From positions 1 through 32,504 of the forward strand of contig JANQMY010000168.1 in NCBI GenBank assembly GCA_028279895.1: a DNA stretch of 32,504 nucleotides, written 5' to 3'. Below the pieces are notes generated by a model. The model worked only from the letters and a program-made list of their open reading frames with translations, had not been told where the DNA came from and did no database searches. Positions within the stretch are counted from its first letter, which is position 1; each line of letters opens with the position of its first letter. Shown here one piece after another: positions 17,266 to 26,066 of the stretch. The stretch is from Alphaproteobacteria bacterium. Its GTDB lineage: Bacteria > Pseudomonadota > Alphaproteobacteria > JANQMY01. The translations under genes and the position numbers were made by a program.

Positions 17266-18523
17266 ATCTCAGCGCCTCGACCGGATCGAGCTGGGCAGCC
17301 CGCCAGGCCGGATAAAGGGTAGCAAGCAGCGAGAGTAAGAGCCCCATAAGCACCACCGCCACGACTTCCATCGGATCGATCACGGCCGGCAACTGGGCCA
17401 CGAAGGAAATCTGTCCTTGCCCCGCAAACGCACCGACCAGTCGTGCCAGAGGCTCCCTGATCACCCCAATATTCAGGCAAAAAGCGATGCCCAAGAGGAA
17501 TCCGAAAACGGTTCCAAAAAACCCGATACTACCGCCCGCCATAATAAACACGCGCATGACGGACCCTTGACTGGCACCCATCGTGCGCAATATCGCGATA
17601 TCCCGACCTTTGTCTTTAACCAGCATGACCAATCCCGAAACGATGTTCATTGCCGCGACCAGTATTATCAGCACCAAGATGAAAAACATCACATTTCGTT
17701 CAACGTAAAGGGCATTCACCAGCGACTTGTTAATCTCTTTCCAATCGCGCACGCGATAATCCGCGGGGACAAGTGTTCGAACTTGGTCGGCCACGTCCTC
17801 CACCTGCAGCGGTTCGTCGACCATAACCTCAAGCGACGTCACGCCACGCTCCGATTCAAAGTATTCCATTGCCGTTTCAAGCGGCATCAGGATCTCCGGA
17901 AACTCGTAGTCGTATTCCATAAAGAATACGGCTTGAATGGTGAAGCTGCGCGTTAGCGGCACCCCTGGGAAATCGCCTTCCGGCTCACCCGGTGTCAGAA
18001 GCGTCACACGGTCCCCGACCGTCAGCCCCAGTTGATTGGCGATTCCGGTCCAGATGATCACCACATCCCCCTCGAAGCTTTCTGCGGAACCTCGGCGGAT
18101 GCGTTGCGTTATCTCTCCGTTATCAAGGTATTGGGGTTGTACGCCGCGAACCCGGCCCGGCACGACCCGCGAGCGCCACGACGCCATTGCCTGACCGTTG
18201 ATGATCGGAGACACCCGTAAGACACCGGGCCGGCCGGTTACATTTAAAGCCAGATCTTCGAATTCGGAAAAGTAGCGGGCATCCGCCTCGACGATCAGGT
18301 GCCCCTCGGTCCCAAGAATGATGTCGAGCAATTGCTCTCGCAGCCCCGTCATCACCGACATGACGATGATCAATGTGGCTACGCCCAACATAATACCCAA
18401 AAACGAGAATACCGCCGTTACCGAGGCAGACCCCTCTTTGCGCCGCGCCCGCAAATACCGCGCTGCCAAAACCCGCTCATGCTGACCGAATGGGATGATG
18501 CGCGACCCCATCTGCTCACCCAC
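17258..18523 (-). CDS. lolE: LolC/LolE family lipoprotein-release permease, LolE-like
   Basis: This is a membrane subunit of the LolCDE lipoprotein exporter, 421 residues. An N-terminal membrane segment follows the [20 protein letters not shown] block, a large periplasmic domain covers about 70-280, and the C-terminal FtsX domain has three membrane segments and ends in DPVEALRYE. Compared with the neighbouring paralogue it lacks a clear TP.G..P hook sequence; the matching place reads [14 protein letters not shown] therefore call it LolE-like, with moderate confidence in the letter. The end overlaps lolD by eight bases. Many alphaproteobacteria seem to have a single hybrid permease, so the tandem pair is notable. 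Confidence 0.85.
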   Translation of the reverse strand: MGEQMGSRIIPFGQHERVLAARYLRARRKEGSASVTAVFSFLGIMLGVATLIIVMSVMTGLREQLLDIILGTEGHLIVEADARYFSEFEDLALNVTGRPGVLRVSPIINGQAMASWRSRVVPGRVRGVQPQYLDNGEITQRIRRGSAESFEGDVVIIWTGIANQLGLTVGDRVTLLTPGEPEGDFPGVPLTRSFTIQAVFFMEYDYEFPEILMPLETAMEYFESERGVTSLEVMVDEPLQVEDVADQVRTLVPADYRVRDWKEINKSLVNALYVERNVMFFILVLIILVAAMNIVSGLVMLVKDKGRDIAILRTMGASQGSVMRVFIMAGGSIGFFGTVFGFLLGIAFCLNIGVIREPLARLVGAFAGQGQISFVAQLPAVIDPMEVVAVVLMGLLLSLLATLYPAWRAAQLDPVEALRYE

Positions 18524-18546
18524 CCAAGCTTGCTTTGGCGGCTGCC

Positions 18547-19845
18547 CTATTCATAACGCAGCGCCTCGATGGGATCCGTGCGGGCGGCCCGTCGCGATGG
18601 GATGAGTGTGGCAATAAAAGCGATCACTACAGCGAACACCACAACCGCCGCCGTCTCCCACACATCTAGTTGGGCCGGCAATCGATCGATAAAATAGATT
18701 TCCGCCGAAAACGGATCCGCGCCGGTCAGCCATATGATGAGCCCGCGAATGGCCTCTATGTTTGCCGACACTGCAAGACCGAGCAAAAGGCCAAGAGCCG
18801 CTCCGACCACACCGATAGCGGTCCCGGAGATCAAAAAGATCCGCATGATCGCGCCGCTTGTCGTCCCCATCGTCCGAAGCACCGCGATGTCTTGCACTTT
18901 GTCTTTGACCAAAATCGTCAGACTGGAAATGATATTCAGAGCCGCGACAAGGATGATCAGAGCAAGAACAAGGGCAACCACATTGCGTTGCTCTTTAACA
19001 AAATTCAAAAACCCCAGGCTAGATTGTCGCCAGTCCCGCGCATAGATTTGACCGTTGCCCAGGGCCGTTAGGCGAAACAAGATGCAGTCCGGATCGTTAG
19101 TAATGATACATGCCACATCGTTTGGATCGGCCAAGGTCACCTCGACGGATGTGGCTTGGCCCTCAAAGCCGAAAAAAAGCTGCGCTTCATCGAAACCCAT
19201 AAATGCGAATGTATTGTCGATGGTAAACATGCCCGCTTCAAACACGCCGGCTACGTCATAGTCCTTCGTGCGCGGAATGATCCCAAAGGGGGTGCGGTCT
19301 CCCTCGGGCGAAATAAGCTTGATTGTATCGCCAGGCACCACGCCCGCAGCCTCAGCAAGCCGCTTGCCCAGCATCACGCCGGTGCCGGCCTCCAGCGCGG
19401 CCAATGCGGACGCGTCGACTTGCCCGCTGATTAGCCGATTGTTTTGCAGGTCTGCTGGTTTCATACCGCGAAGAAGGACGCCAAAACTTGCTCGCCGGCT
19501 CTGCGCGATGGCGGCGCCTTCCGTATAAGCCACTGCATCGACCACACCGGGCTCTTGCCGCACCGCTGCCGCCAGTGCTTCGTGACCCTTGATGAGGCTG
19601 CGGCCGCGCTCATCTTCGTAGCCGCGTAAGACCACATGACCGTTAAACCCTAGAACCCGGTCCAAAAACTCTCGCTCGAACCCGTTCCACACTGCCAACA
19701 CGATGATCAGCGTCGCCACTCCGAGCGAGATGCCGAGAATTGAAAATCCCGCAATGACCGACAAAAACCCTTCTCGACGGCGCGCCCTAAGATAGCGCCA
19801 TGCCACAGCCCATTCGAACGACGCAAAGGGGGTTGTCCTGCTCAC
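18547..19845 (-). CDS. lolC: LolC/LolE family lipoprotein-release permease, LolC-like
   Basis: This is the second membrane subunit of the lipoprotein exporter, 432 residues, starting at GTG 19845, 12 bases after the proS stop. The N-terminal WRYLRARRREGFLSVIAGF block and the first membrane segment are followed by a periplasmic domain (about 70-285). Three C-terminal FtsX membrane segments end in DPIEALRYE. TPFGIIPRTK (185-194) lines up with the TPMGRIPSQR hook of E. coli LolC, which binds LolA, so I assign LolC. An unusual insertion carries Cys246 and Cys254 in the periplasmic domain just before YARDWRQ, and these could form a disulfide. The next permease gene follows after 23 bases. Confidence 0.85.
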   Translation of the reverse strand: MSRTTPFASFEWAVAWRYLRARRREGFLSVIAGFSILGISLGVATLIIVLAVWNGFEREFLDRVLGFNGHVVLRGYEDERGRSLIKGHEALAAAVRQEPGVVDAVAYTEGAAIAQSRRASFGVLLRGMKPADLQNNRLISGQVDASALAALEAGTGVMLGKRLAEAAGVVPGDTIKLISPEGDRTPFGIIPRTKDYDVAGVFEAGMFTIDNTFAFMGFDEAQLFFGFEGQATSVEVTLADPNDVACIITNDPDCILFRLTALGNGQIYARDWRQSSLGFLNFVKEQRNVVALVLALIILVAALNIISSLTILVKDKVQDIAVLRTMGTTSGAIMRIFLISGTAIGVVGAALGLLLGLAVSANIEAIRGLIIWLTGADPFSAEIYFIDRLPAQLDVWETAAVVVFAVVIAFIATLIPSRRAARTDPIEALRYE

Positions 19846-19857
19846 AATGCTGGCCTG

Positions 19858-21174
19858 TTACCCGGCGAGTTTGTTGATCGCGGCGTCGATCGACATTTCT
19901 TCTCGTTCGCCACTTTGACGCCGCTTGAGCTCCACCACACCAGCCTTCAATCCGCGGGGCCCCACAATAAGCTGCCAGGGCAATCCGATCAGGTCCATCT
20001 GACTAAATTTAGCCCCCGCCCGTTCTTGAGTGTCGTCATACAACACTGATACCCCACGCGCTGTGAGCCGGGCATAGACAGATTCGCAAGCTTGATCCGT
20101 CTCCGCATCGCCAGTTTTCAGGTTGATCAGCCCGACGGCAAAAGGAGCGACACTGTCGGGCCAAATGATTCCGTCATCATCATGACTGGCTTCGATTATG
20201 CCGCCGACTAAACGAGATACGCCAATGCCATAAGATCCCATCTCAACCGGGACATCTTTGCCGTCCGCACCCGTCACAACGGCATTCATTGCCTTGGAAT
20301 ATTTCGTGCCGAAATAGAAGATATGCCCCACTTCAATTCCCCGCGCGGTCAGACGGTCCGCCTCAGGAATTTGCAAAAACTGCTTCTCGTCGTGGAGTTC
20401 GTCCGTCGCCGCATAAAGCCGTGTACGGTCGTCGATCATCGGTTGCAGGTCAGCTTCGTAATCCACATCGGCACCCGGTGGATCCATTGCAACTAAATCG
20501 CGATGGCAGAAGACTTCGGACTCACCCGTTTCCGCCAGAACGATAAACTCATGGCTCATATCCCCGCCAATCGGGCCAGTGTCCGCTGCCATGGGAATCG
20601 CTTTCAATCCCATGCACGCAAAGGTGCGCAAATAGGCAATGAACATTTTGTTGTAGGCCTGACGCGCTCCCTCTTTGTCGATATCGAAAGAGTAGGCATC
20701 CTTCATCAGGAACTCGCGGCCGCGCATCACGCCGAACCGCGGCCGGATCTCATCCCGAAATTTCCATTGGATATGGTAAAGGTTCAGCGGTAAATCTTTG
20801 TACGACTTAATCGCGCTACGGAAAATGTCGGTCACCAGCTCTTCATTGGTCGGCCCAAACAGCAGCTCCCTGTCGTGCCGGTCCGTGATCCGCAGCATTT
20901 CCTTGCCGTAATCGTCGTAACGGTTGCTTTCCCGCCACAAATCGGCCGACTGAATGGTTGGCATCAGCAGTTCTACCGCACCGGCCCGGTTTTGCTCCTC
21001 ACGGATGATCTGTTCGATGTTCTTCAGCACCGCCAGCCCAAGAGGCAGCCAAGAATAGATCCCCGCCGCAGACTGCCGGACCAACCCCGCGCGCAGCATC
21101 AAGCGGTGCGAGACGATCTGCGCCTCAGCAGGGTTCTCCTTCAGAGTCGGCAAAAAGTAGCGGGACAGTCTCAT
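19858..21174 (-). CDS. proS: Prolyl-tRNA synthetase, short form without editing domain
   Basis: ProRS charges tRNA-Pro. At 438 residues this is the short alphaproteobacterial form: the E. coli enzyme (572) has an editing insertion between motifs 2 and 3 that is absent here. The start [32 protein letters not shown] is typical. Motif 2 is [21 protein letters not shown] and motif 3 is [18 protein letters not shown]-terminal anticodon-binding domain covers about 345-438. Cells with this form often edit mischarged Ala-tRNA-Pro with a separate ProX/YbaK-type protein, which is not in this window. The ribosome site is weak. An intrinsic terminator lies just upstream, so proS probably begins the proS-lol operon, but I saw no clear promoter. 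Confidence 0.95.
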   Translation of the reverse strand: MRLSRYFLPTLKENPAEAQIVSHRLMLRAGLVRQSAAGIYSWLPLGLAVLKNIEQIIREEQNRAGAVELLMPTIQSADLWRESNRYDDYGKEMLRITDRHDRELLFGPTNEELVTDIFRSAIKSYKDLPLNLYHIQWKFRDEIRPRFGVMRGREFLMKDAYSFDIDKEGARQAYNKMFIAYLRTFACMGLKAIPMAADTGPIGGDMSHEFIVLAETGESEVFCHRDLVAMDPPGADVDYEADLQPMIDDRTRLYAATDELHDEKQFLQIPEADRLTARGIEVGHIFYFGTKYSKAMNAVVTGADGKDVPVEMGSYGIGVSRLVGGIIEASHDDDGIIWPDSVAPFAVGLINLKTGDAETDQACESVYARLTARGVSVLYDDTQERAGAKFSQMDLIGLPWQLIVGPRGLKAGVVELKRRQSGEREEMSIDAAINKLAG

Positions 21175-21193
21175 GATCGGGCATCTTTAGGAG

Positions 21194-21230
21194 TGAAAAA
21201 CGGCACACTTCAGAATCGAACTGTGCCGTT
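21194..21230 (-). terminator. Intrinsic terminator after the secreted peptidase-like gene
   Basis: On the minus strand, AACGGCACA (21230-21222) pairs with TGTGCCGTT (21207-21199), nine base pairs. The stem can extend with TTC/GAA after one mismatch. A run of five T follows (21200-21196), overlapping the stem base. It separates the preceding gene from proS, whose ATG lies at 21174. Confidence 0.75.
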
Positions 21231-21292
21231 GAACCATACACTGAAAAGAATGCCCAAGCACCTACACGTCGCAGGCTTTTCGGGATCAGCGG

Positions 21293-22951
21293 TTAGCTTT
21301 CGCTCTCCCGCTCGGGGGCGGGTGGCGCCGGCCGAATATGGAAACTCTCAATCAGGGTTTTCACATCGATGTCCGGCGGTTGGGCAACGCCCTTCCCGTC
21401 ACCGCCCGGTTGAAGCAGTTCCGCAGCCGTATAGCCCATAAAAGCATCGTAAGTCCGGTCGATCTGGTTGCGCAGATTTTGTTGAGCCTCGTACCATTTC
21501 CGCTTTTTCCGGCCGTCTTTGCAGCTTGCCAGCTCAGAGCGCTCGGTCGCCCCCCAACGGCGCTCAATGCAGTGATACGGGTCGAACGACAGATTGAACA
21601 GTCGATCCGAGATGTCCTGGAAGGACAAGGTGACCTCTTTGCCGGAACTATTGGTGTAGGTGTACTGGCAAGCCGCCGCCTCAATTTCGTAGACCGGCAG
21701 CAGCGCACGCTTCAAGCTAGATCCTGAAAAGGCCACTCGGCTATCCCATTGATAATACAGCTCCGCAAAATAGGCGATCTGATCGCGCAGTTCTTTGAAT
21801 TTTGTCTTCAAGCGGGCATCACGCGATGGCGATGAATAGATCTCCCATTCGCCATGGGTCCCATAAATGTTATCGGGCAAACGATCCGGCGCTTCCTTGC
21901 GATGGATACCTTGCCTAATCGCCGCGTTCACGGCCAGCCCGCGGTCCTGAATGTCTTGGCACAAGCCACGCATCATGGCGCGCAGTTCGAAGACCGGATC
22001 GAAGACCAAATCCCCATCGGCCATCGCGTGACGGACATACTCGTAATACTTCACCTCTTGGCCGTCATAGTTGAATGTGGCTTTCGACCAATCCTTTTCG
22101 GGATTGGGTTCGGTTCCGAAATACTGGATCGTCGAATGACCCTCGATGTTCTCGTTCTTCTCGAGCGTGATCGTGCCGGAGACAATCGCTCCGCTTTCGT
22201 CGCGTTCAGCGTTGATCACTTTCACCGGGCGCCAGTTTTTGAAGCCCGCACCTAACGCCGGCGCCGTGCGGGGGATTTGTCGCCCATAAATACTGCGCGT
22301 CAGCGTGTTGTCCGGATGCGCATCAATGTAGTAGATGCGGCCGTCTTCACCCACCTTATAGACGATGGCCACATGCCCATTGATGTCGTAGATGACCGTT
22401 CCGGCCCGAACGGACTCGCGAGAAATCTCCGGCGAATAAAAATCTGAATAGGGATACTGATTGAACTCCGGAGACGTCCGGAACATGGCCGAGGAGACCA
22501 CATTGCGGATATTCTTCAGAAATGAAACGGCCTCGGTTCGCTCGCCGGCCGGCCCGATCTTCACCGTGGCACGCGAGCCGACTTTGTTGCCCGATTTTGA
22601 GAAACGCGGATCGCGGTCCGCCGCGTCGTTAAGGTAAATACCATTCACATACGTGAAAGGCAGTTCCTTTTTCCAAGCGAAGTAGCCCCGCAAAAGATAG
22701 GGAAGATCGGCGCAGTCTCCCACGAAGCGCAGCCCCTTGGGGTCTGTCGCCCGATAGGGATTCGCGGGACCCGCCAGACACGACGTTACCGTGTTGCAGT
22801 CGCTTTCCCCAATCGACCGGACGAATTCCCCATATTCTTCTTCGTCCGCGGCGGTCCAAGCGGTCTTGCTCACACGCCACTCAGCAGCAGTTGCCCCCCC
22901 AACCATGAGGAAAACGCTCAGCAAACTGCCGACTACAACCCCCTTGTTCAC
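21293..22951 (-). CDS. Secreted protein of unknown function, probable papain-fold (NlpC/P60-like) cysteine peptidase
   Basis: I do not recognise a named family. GTG 22951 is preferred because GAGG lies six bases upstream; another GTG at 22963 would add four residues. The protein has 552 residues from 22951. It starts with a signal peptide ending GGATA before AEWRV. Numbering from 22963, a candidate catalytic triad can be read: Cys84 in VGDCADLPYLL, His197 in NGHVAIVYKV, and Asp214 or His216 in YYIDAHPD. This Cys...GHVAIV...D layout fits the papain-like/NlpC/P60 superfamily. The C-terminal half (about 330-530) is helical and charged, with several Cys, and the tail is rich in Pro and Glu. It sits alone between DUF1467 and proS, with its own terminator. 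A periplasmic peptidoglycan role is a guess. Confidence 0.7.
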   Translation of the reverse strand: MNKGVVVGSLLSVFLMVGGATAAEWRVSKTAWTAADEEEYGEFVRSIGESDCNTVTSCLAGPANPYRATDPKGLRFVGDCADLPYLLRGYFAWKKELPFTYVNGIYLNDAADRDPRFSKSGNKVGSRATVKIGPAGERTEAVSFLKNIRNVVSSAMFRTSPEFNQYPYSDFYSPEISRESVRAGTVIYDINGHVAIVYKVGEDGRIYYIDAHPDNTLTRSIYGRQIPRTAPALGAGFKNWRPVKVINAERDESGAIVSGTITLEKNENIEGHSTIQYFGTEPNPEKDWSKATFNYDGQEVKYYEYVRHAMADGDLVFDPVFELRAMMRGLCQDIQDRGLAVNAAIRQGIHRKEAPDRLPDNIYGTHGEWEIYSSPSRDARLKTKFKELRDQIAYFAELYYQWDSRVAFSGSSLKRALLPVYEIEAAACQYTYTNSSGKEVTLSFQDISDRLFNLSFDPYHCIERRWGATERSELASCKDGRKKRKWYEAQQNLRNQIDRTYDAFMGYTAAELLQPGGDGKGVAQPPDIDVKTLIESFHIRPAPPAPERESES

Positions 22952-22998
22952 CCAATACCTCACAAATGAACGCGATATTTTAGACCCTTCAACCGCAG

Positions 22999-23027
22999 AG
23001 CGTCGCGTGGGTTAAGGGCGCTGTCAA
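22999..23027 (-). promoter_or_regulatory. Possible promoter of the secreted peptidase-like gene
   Basis: A perfect TTGACA lies at 23027-23022 on the minus strand, with 17 bases to GACGCT, a poor -10 element. It is the only good -35 hexamer between the upstream terminator and the gene. A different sigma factor or an activator may be needed if it is real. Confidence 0.3.
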
Positions 23028-23036
23028 GGCCTGCCT

Positions 23037-23109
23037 CCCGCTAAGAGCGGGGTTAGCCCGCAGTCCCCCAAGGCAACGCATCGCCAGCGGCCTGATCAAC
23101 CATAAACAT
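23037..23109 (-). promoter_or_regulatory. Possible leader peptide with two mutually exclusive hairpins
   Basis: A frame of 18 codons begins at ATG 23109, with a second ATG at 23103 that is nine bases from a GGAAAGGA site. It ends at TAA 23055-23053. That stop lies in the loop of a hairpin pairing GCGGG with CCCGC (23061-23057 with 23051-23047). The same CCCGC can instead pair with AGCGGG to form another hairpin (23051-23037). This resembles a leader/attenuation layout before the secreted peptidase-like gene, but no T-run follows and chance is possible. Confidence 0.25.
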
Positions 23110-23202
23110 GTGTCCTTTCCGCAATAGATTGTCACTTTTTTTTCATAGGAATTAACAAAGTTGCGTGACAGGCGCGTCCATGCGCATTATTGTTTGCGGT
23201 CT

Positions 23203-23227
23203 AAAAAAGGGACTGCTCAAGGCAGCC
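23203..23227 (-). terminator. Probable intrinsic terminator after DUF1467
   Basis: On the minus strand, GGCTGC pairs with GCAG-T-CC around a 5-base loop, with one bulged base, and six T follow after one C (23208-23203). It lies about 110 bases after the DUF1467 stop and would end the nuo-birA-coaX-rnj transcript. Confidence 0.5.
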
Positions 23228-23307
23228 AAAGTCTGGGGAGGACTAGCTCCTTTCCTGAGGGGCGGGGTACCGCGCATCAGGAAAAGACAGAGAAATGAAG
23301 ACCAGGT

Positions 23308-23336
23308 AGGCAGAACTCAACCTCTGAGTTCTGCCT
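23308..23336. terminator. Perfect 12-base-pair hairpin at the DUF1467 stop codon
   Basis: AGGCAGAACTCA and TGAGTTCTGCCT are separated by five bases. The DUF1467 stop codon (23337-23335) lies in the base of the stem. The plus-strand side continues ATTTCATTTC; the minus-strand side has no T-run. It may be a bidirectional terminator or a 3'-end stabiliser. Confidence 0.55.
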
Positions 23337-23586
23337 ATTTCATTTCGGTAAAGCCGACAAACAGGCCAAGCTCGATCCCAACGATCAAAACAACCGTAAC
23401 GCCGAAGGCAATGGCCGTGGTGAGCAAGAACTTTCGGCCGAGATTGGTCTCGACGGGCGCTCCCGGGTCGGTCCCGGGTTCCATGCTGTCATCCTCGGAT
23501 TGGGAGCGCACCCAGAGCGGCAAGGTGGCGAAGAGCACGACCCACCAGACGATCAGAAAGATGCCTATTTGCGTGAAGATCGACAC
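23335..23586 (-). CDS. DUF1467 family small membrane protein
   Basis: The 83 residues have two membrane segments (about 7-26 and 54-77) around a polar loop. WWVVLFATLPLWVRSQ and GTDPGAPV are the recognisable DUF1467 features; the family function is unknown. The start is GTG at 23586, with GGGAGG about six bases upstream and 11 bases after the rnj stop. The rnj-DUF1467-proS neighbourhood is typical of alphaproteobacteria, though here another gene lies before proS. The stop codon is embedded in a strong hairpin. Confidence 0.85.
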   Translation of the reverse strand: MSIFTQIGIFLIVWWVVLFATLPLWVRSQSEDDSMEPGTDPGAPVETNLGRKFLLTTAIAFGVTVVLIVGIELGLFVGFTEMK

Positions 23587-23597
23587 GTGTCGCCTCC

Positions 23598-25286
23598 CTA
23601 TCCAGCCATTTCAACAAGTCGGACAACCGTGATCGGCTTTTTGCCGGTCAGCTCCCTCGCCCGTTTGCGCACCGCCCGGCGTACAAGTTCTTCCAACGAA
23701 TGCCCTTGATGGAATTTGAGGTATCGATCTCGTTGAAACAAGAGATCAATCACCTCTTCCAATTCATGTTCCAATGGCTCATCGGCTTCAAACGGCACAC
23801 CGATGGTTTCAATGACCGGGCGTGCGGCCAGCGTACCTTTCTTGCCGACCACCAGCACCACCGATATGAATCCGGAATAGCCAATGCGCTTTCTTTCCTT
23901 CAGAATTTCATCATCCGCAGGCAGAAGAATATCTCCGTCAAGATGCAAGCGACCCGACGGAACATGGTCGATGATTTCCGGCTCATCCGGTGCAAGCTTG
24001 ATCATGGTACCGTTCGAGGCAACGAACACGTCCGGCACCTGCAGATCTTTTGCCAATGCACCATGGGCCTGCAAATGCCGCATCTCGCCATGAACCGGCA
24101 CGGAAATTCGGGGACGGACCCACTGATACATTTGCGTCAATTCATCCCGGCACGGATGACCGGAAACATGAATATCGTTCTCTTTCTCGGTGTGAATCTC
24201 AATTCCTTGCGCAACCAAATCGTTCTGCAATGCAAAGATGCTTTTTTCGTTACCCGGAATGACGCGCGACGAAAAGATCACGCTGTCGCCTTCTTCCAAC
24301 ACCACATTAGGATGGCTGCCGCCCGCAATACGCGCCAAAGCTGCCCGCGGTTCGCCCTGGCTGCCCGTACACAAATAGAGCACCTTGTTCGGCGGGAGAT
24401 ACCCCGCCTCCCTTTCATCCACGACGGCCGGAAAATCATCCAGATACCCGGTTTCCCGAGCGGCCGCGACAATGCGATGCATCGACCGGCCCACCAACAC
24501 CAAGTGACGATCTGTCCTTTGAGCGACAAATGCAGCTGTCGCGACGCGAGCCACATTAGAGGCAAAGGCAGTAATCACCACACGCCCTGTCATATGTTGG
24601 ACGAGATCGACCAGATTCTGGCGCACACTGCCTTCCGACCCTGACAACCCATCGGTTAAGGCATTGGTGGAGTCGCAGATAATCGCCAGGATACCCTCGT
24701 CCCCGAGCTCCGCGAGCCGCTTTTCATCTGTCGTCTGACCAATAAGAGGTTCGTCGTCAATCTTCCAGTCACCGCTGTGTAATACCGTGCCGGTGGGTGT
24801 TCGAATGGCGAGCGCGTTTGGCTCCGGGATTGAGTGGGTTAGCGACACAAACTCGATGTCAAAGGGCCCTAATGAGAGGTGCCCCCCTAACGGCACGATG
24901 TGCAACGGAGCGTCCAGTATACCCGCTTCTTCTAACTTCCGCGTCACCAAAGCCGCGGTAAAAGGTGTTGCGTAAATTGGGCAATCCAACTCCGGCCACA
25001 GATAGGGAACCGCCCCAATGTGGTCTTCATGGCCATGGGTTAATACAAGCCCTAAAAGCCGATCGCCTTGCGACGCGATGAACTCCGGGTCCGGCGTAAT
25101 AATGTCAATGCCGGGAGTCGTGTCATCCCCGAATGTGATCCCAAGATCGACCATGATCCATTGGCGGTCATGTTCCGGACCATATCCGTACAGATTGAGA
25201 TTCATGCCGATCTCCCCAGCACCGCCCAGGGGAAGAAACACGAATTCCGGCTTTTCAGCCGCTTTGGTCGAAGCGTGCCGCGTCAA
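23598..25286 (-). CDS. rnj: Ribonuclease J
   Basis: RNase J is a metallo-beta-lactamase-fold nuclease with endonuclease and 5'-exonuclease activity in RNA maturation and decay. The 562 residues include the zinc motif THGHEDHIGA, with ligands His84, His86, Asp88 and His89. A beta-CASP domain (about 200-370) and SGHPCRDELTQMYQWVRP (the family GH..xELxxMxxxxxP block) follow. A C-terminal domain covers about 450-562. The start is TTG at 25286; I found no ATG or GTG in frame upstream, and the ribosome site is weak (GGCGG, five bases). It is 11 bases after the coaX stop. Confidence 0.95.
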   Translation of the reverse strand: MTRHASTKAAEKPEFVFLPLGGAGEIGMNLNLYGYGPEHDRQWIMVDLGITFGDDTTPGIDIITPDPEFIASQGDRLLGLVLTHGHEDHIGAVPYLWPELDCPIYATPFTAALVTRKLEEAGILDAPLHIVPLGGHLSLGPFDIEFVSLTHSIPEPNALAIRTPTGTVLHSGDWKIDDEPLIGQTTDEKRLAELGDEGILAIICDSTNALTDGLSGSEGSVRQNLVDLVQHMTGRVVITAFASNVARVATAAFVAQRTDRHLVLVGRSMHRIVAAARETGYLDDFPAVVDEREAGYLPPNKVLYLCTGSQGEPRAALARIAGGSHPNVVLEEGDSVIFSSRVIPGNEKSIFALQNDLVAQGIEIHTEKENDIHVSGHPCRDELTQMYQWVRPRISVPVHGEMRHLQAHGALAKDLQVPDVFVASNGTMIKLAPDEPEIIDHVPSGRLHLDGDILLPADDEILKERKRIGYSGFISVVLVVGKKGTLAARPVIETIGVPFEADEPLEHELEEVIDLLFQRDRYLKFHQGHSLEELVRRAVRKRARELTGKKPITVVRLVEMAG

Positions 25287-25297
25287 GAAAACCGCCG

Positions 25298-26065
25298 TTA
25301 AAGGTTGCCAGCATTTTTTTGATGGATTTCGCGCAGACCCCGAATGGTCAAGTCTTGGTCTACGTGTTCAATGATGTTGGTTGCGTTCTTAAACAGACTG
25401 GCAAGTCCGCCCGTCGCAATCACCGTCATCGGTTGATCGTATTCGGCTTTTATGCGGCCAACCAATCCTTCGATCAGCCCCACATACCCCCAAAACGTAC
25501 CCGATTGCATGGCGGGAATGGTGCCATCTCCGATAACGCGTTGCGGTTGGGCCACTTCAATACGTGGCAGCTTGGCCGCCGCCAAATGCAAGGCCTCCAG
25601 AGAGGTATTAATGCCTGGCGCGATGACGCCCCCTTCGTAATCCCCCGCGGGACTAACCACATCGAACGTGGTCGCCGTGCCGAAGTCGATTACGATGAGC
25701 GCCCCCTTGTAGGTATTGTGAGCCGCCACCGCATTGACCAGCCTGTCCGCCCCCACATCCTGCGCATTGATCTTGATTCCGAGATTGACATTCGCATCGC
25801 CGATGACGATCGGCTCGATTTCGAAGTAATTCCTACACAGAGATCTCAGGTTAAACAGGGACTGCGGCACGACCGTCGAAATGATTGCCGAGGTCACATC
25901 CTCTTTCGCGATCCCGTTGAGCTCCATTAGGTGACTGAGCCATACAAAATGTTCGTCTGCTGTACGCGCTTCCTTCGTGGCGCTGCGCCATTGAGACTTC
26001 AGCTCGTCACCATTCAGCACGGCAAAGACCGTGTTGGTGTTTCCCGCGTCGATCGCTAACAGCAT
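25298..26065 (-). CDS. coaX: Type III pantothenate kinase CoaX
   Basis: CoaX phosphorylates pantothenate, the first step of coenzyme A synthesis. The frame runs further upstream to 26152, but the true start is ATG 26065: the protein then begins [17 protein letters not shown], the phosphate-binding block found at the N-terminus of the family. This ATG lies one base after the birA stop, with GAAGGA in the end of birA. The 255 residues include [13 protein letters not shown] and [12 protein letters not shown], two further ASKHA-fold blocks. Type III enzymes resist feedback by CoA and need a monovalent cation. Order birA-coaX-rnj is typical of alphaproteobacteria. Confidence 0.95.
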   Translation of the reverse strand: MLLAIDAGNTNTVFAVLNGDELKSQWRSATKEARTADEHFVWLSHLMELNGIAKEDVTSAIISTVVPQSLFNLRSLCRNYFEIEPIVIGDANVNLGIKINAQDVGADRLVNAVAAHNTYKGALIVIDFGTATTFDVVSPAGDYEGGVIAPGINTSLEALHLAAAKLPRIEVAQPQRVIGDGTIPAMQSGTFWGYVGLIEGLVGRIKAEYDQPMTVIATGGLASLFKNATNIIEHVDQDLTIRGLREIHQKNAGNL

Positions 26066-26066
26066 G

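Larger units (their letters stand above)
23165..23345 (+). ncRNA. Candidate plus-strand small RNA in the DUF1467 / peptidase gap
   Basis: GTGACA (23165-23170) and TATTGT (23188-23193) are separated by 17 bases, a plausible promoter. Downstream lie hairpins at about 23211-23232 and 23254-23281, then a perfect 12-base-pair hairpin (23308-23336) followed by ATTTCATTTC. A transcript of about 140 nt from near 23200 would end at that hairpin. No known RNA family is recognised. The same hairpins could instead belong to the 3' end of the minus-strand DUF1467 mRNA. Confidence 0.3.

Noticed and set aside
23203..23345. The structured gap as 4.5S, 6S or tmRNA
   Set aside because: I could not find the conserved SRP loop sequence, a 6S-like long central bulge stem, or a tRNA-like end, so no known RNA family is claimed.
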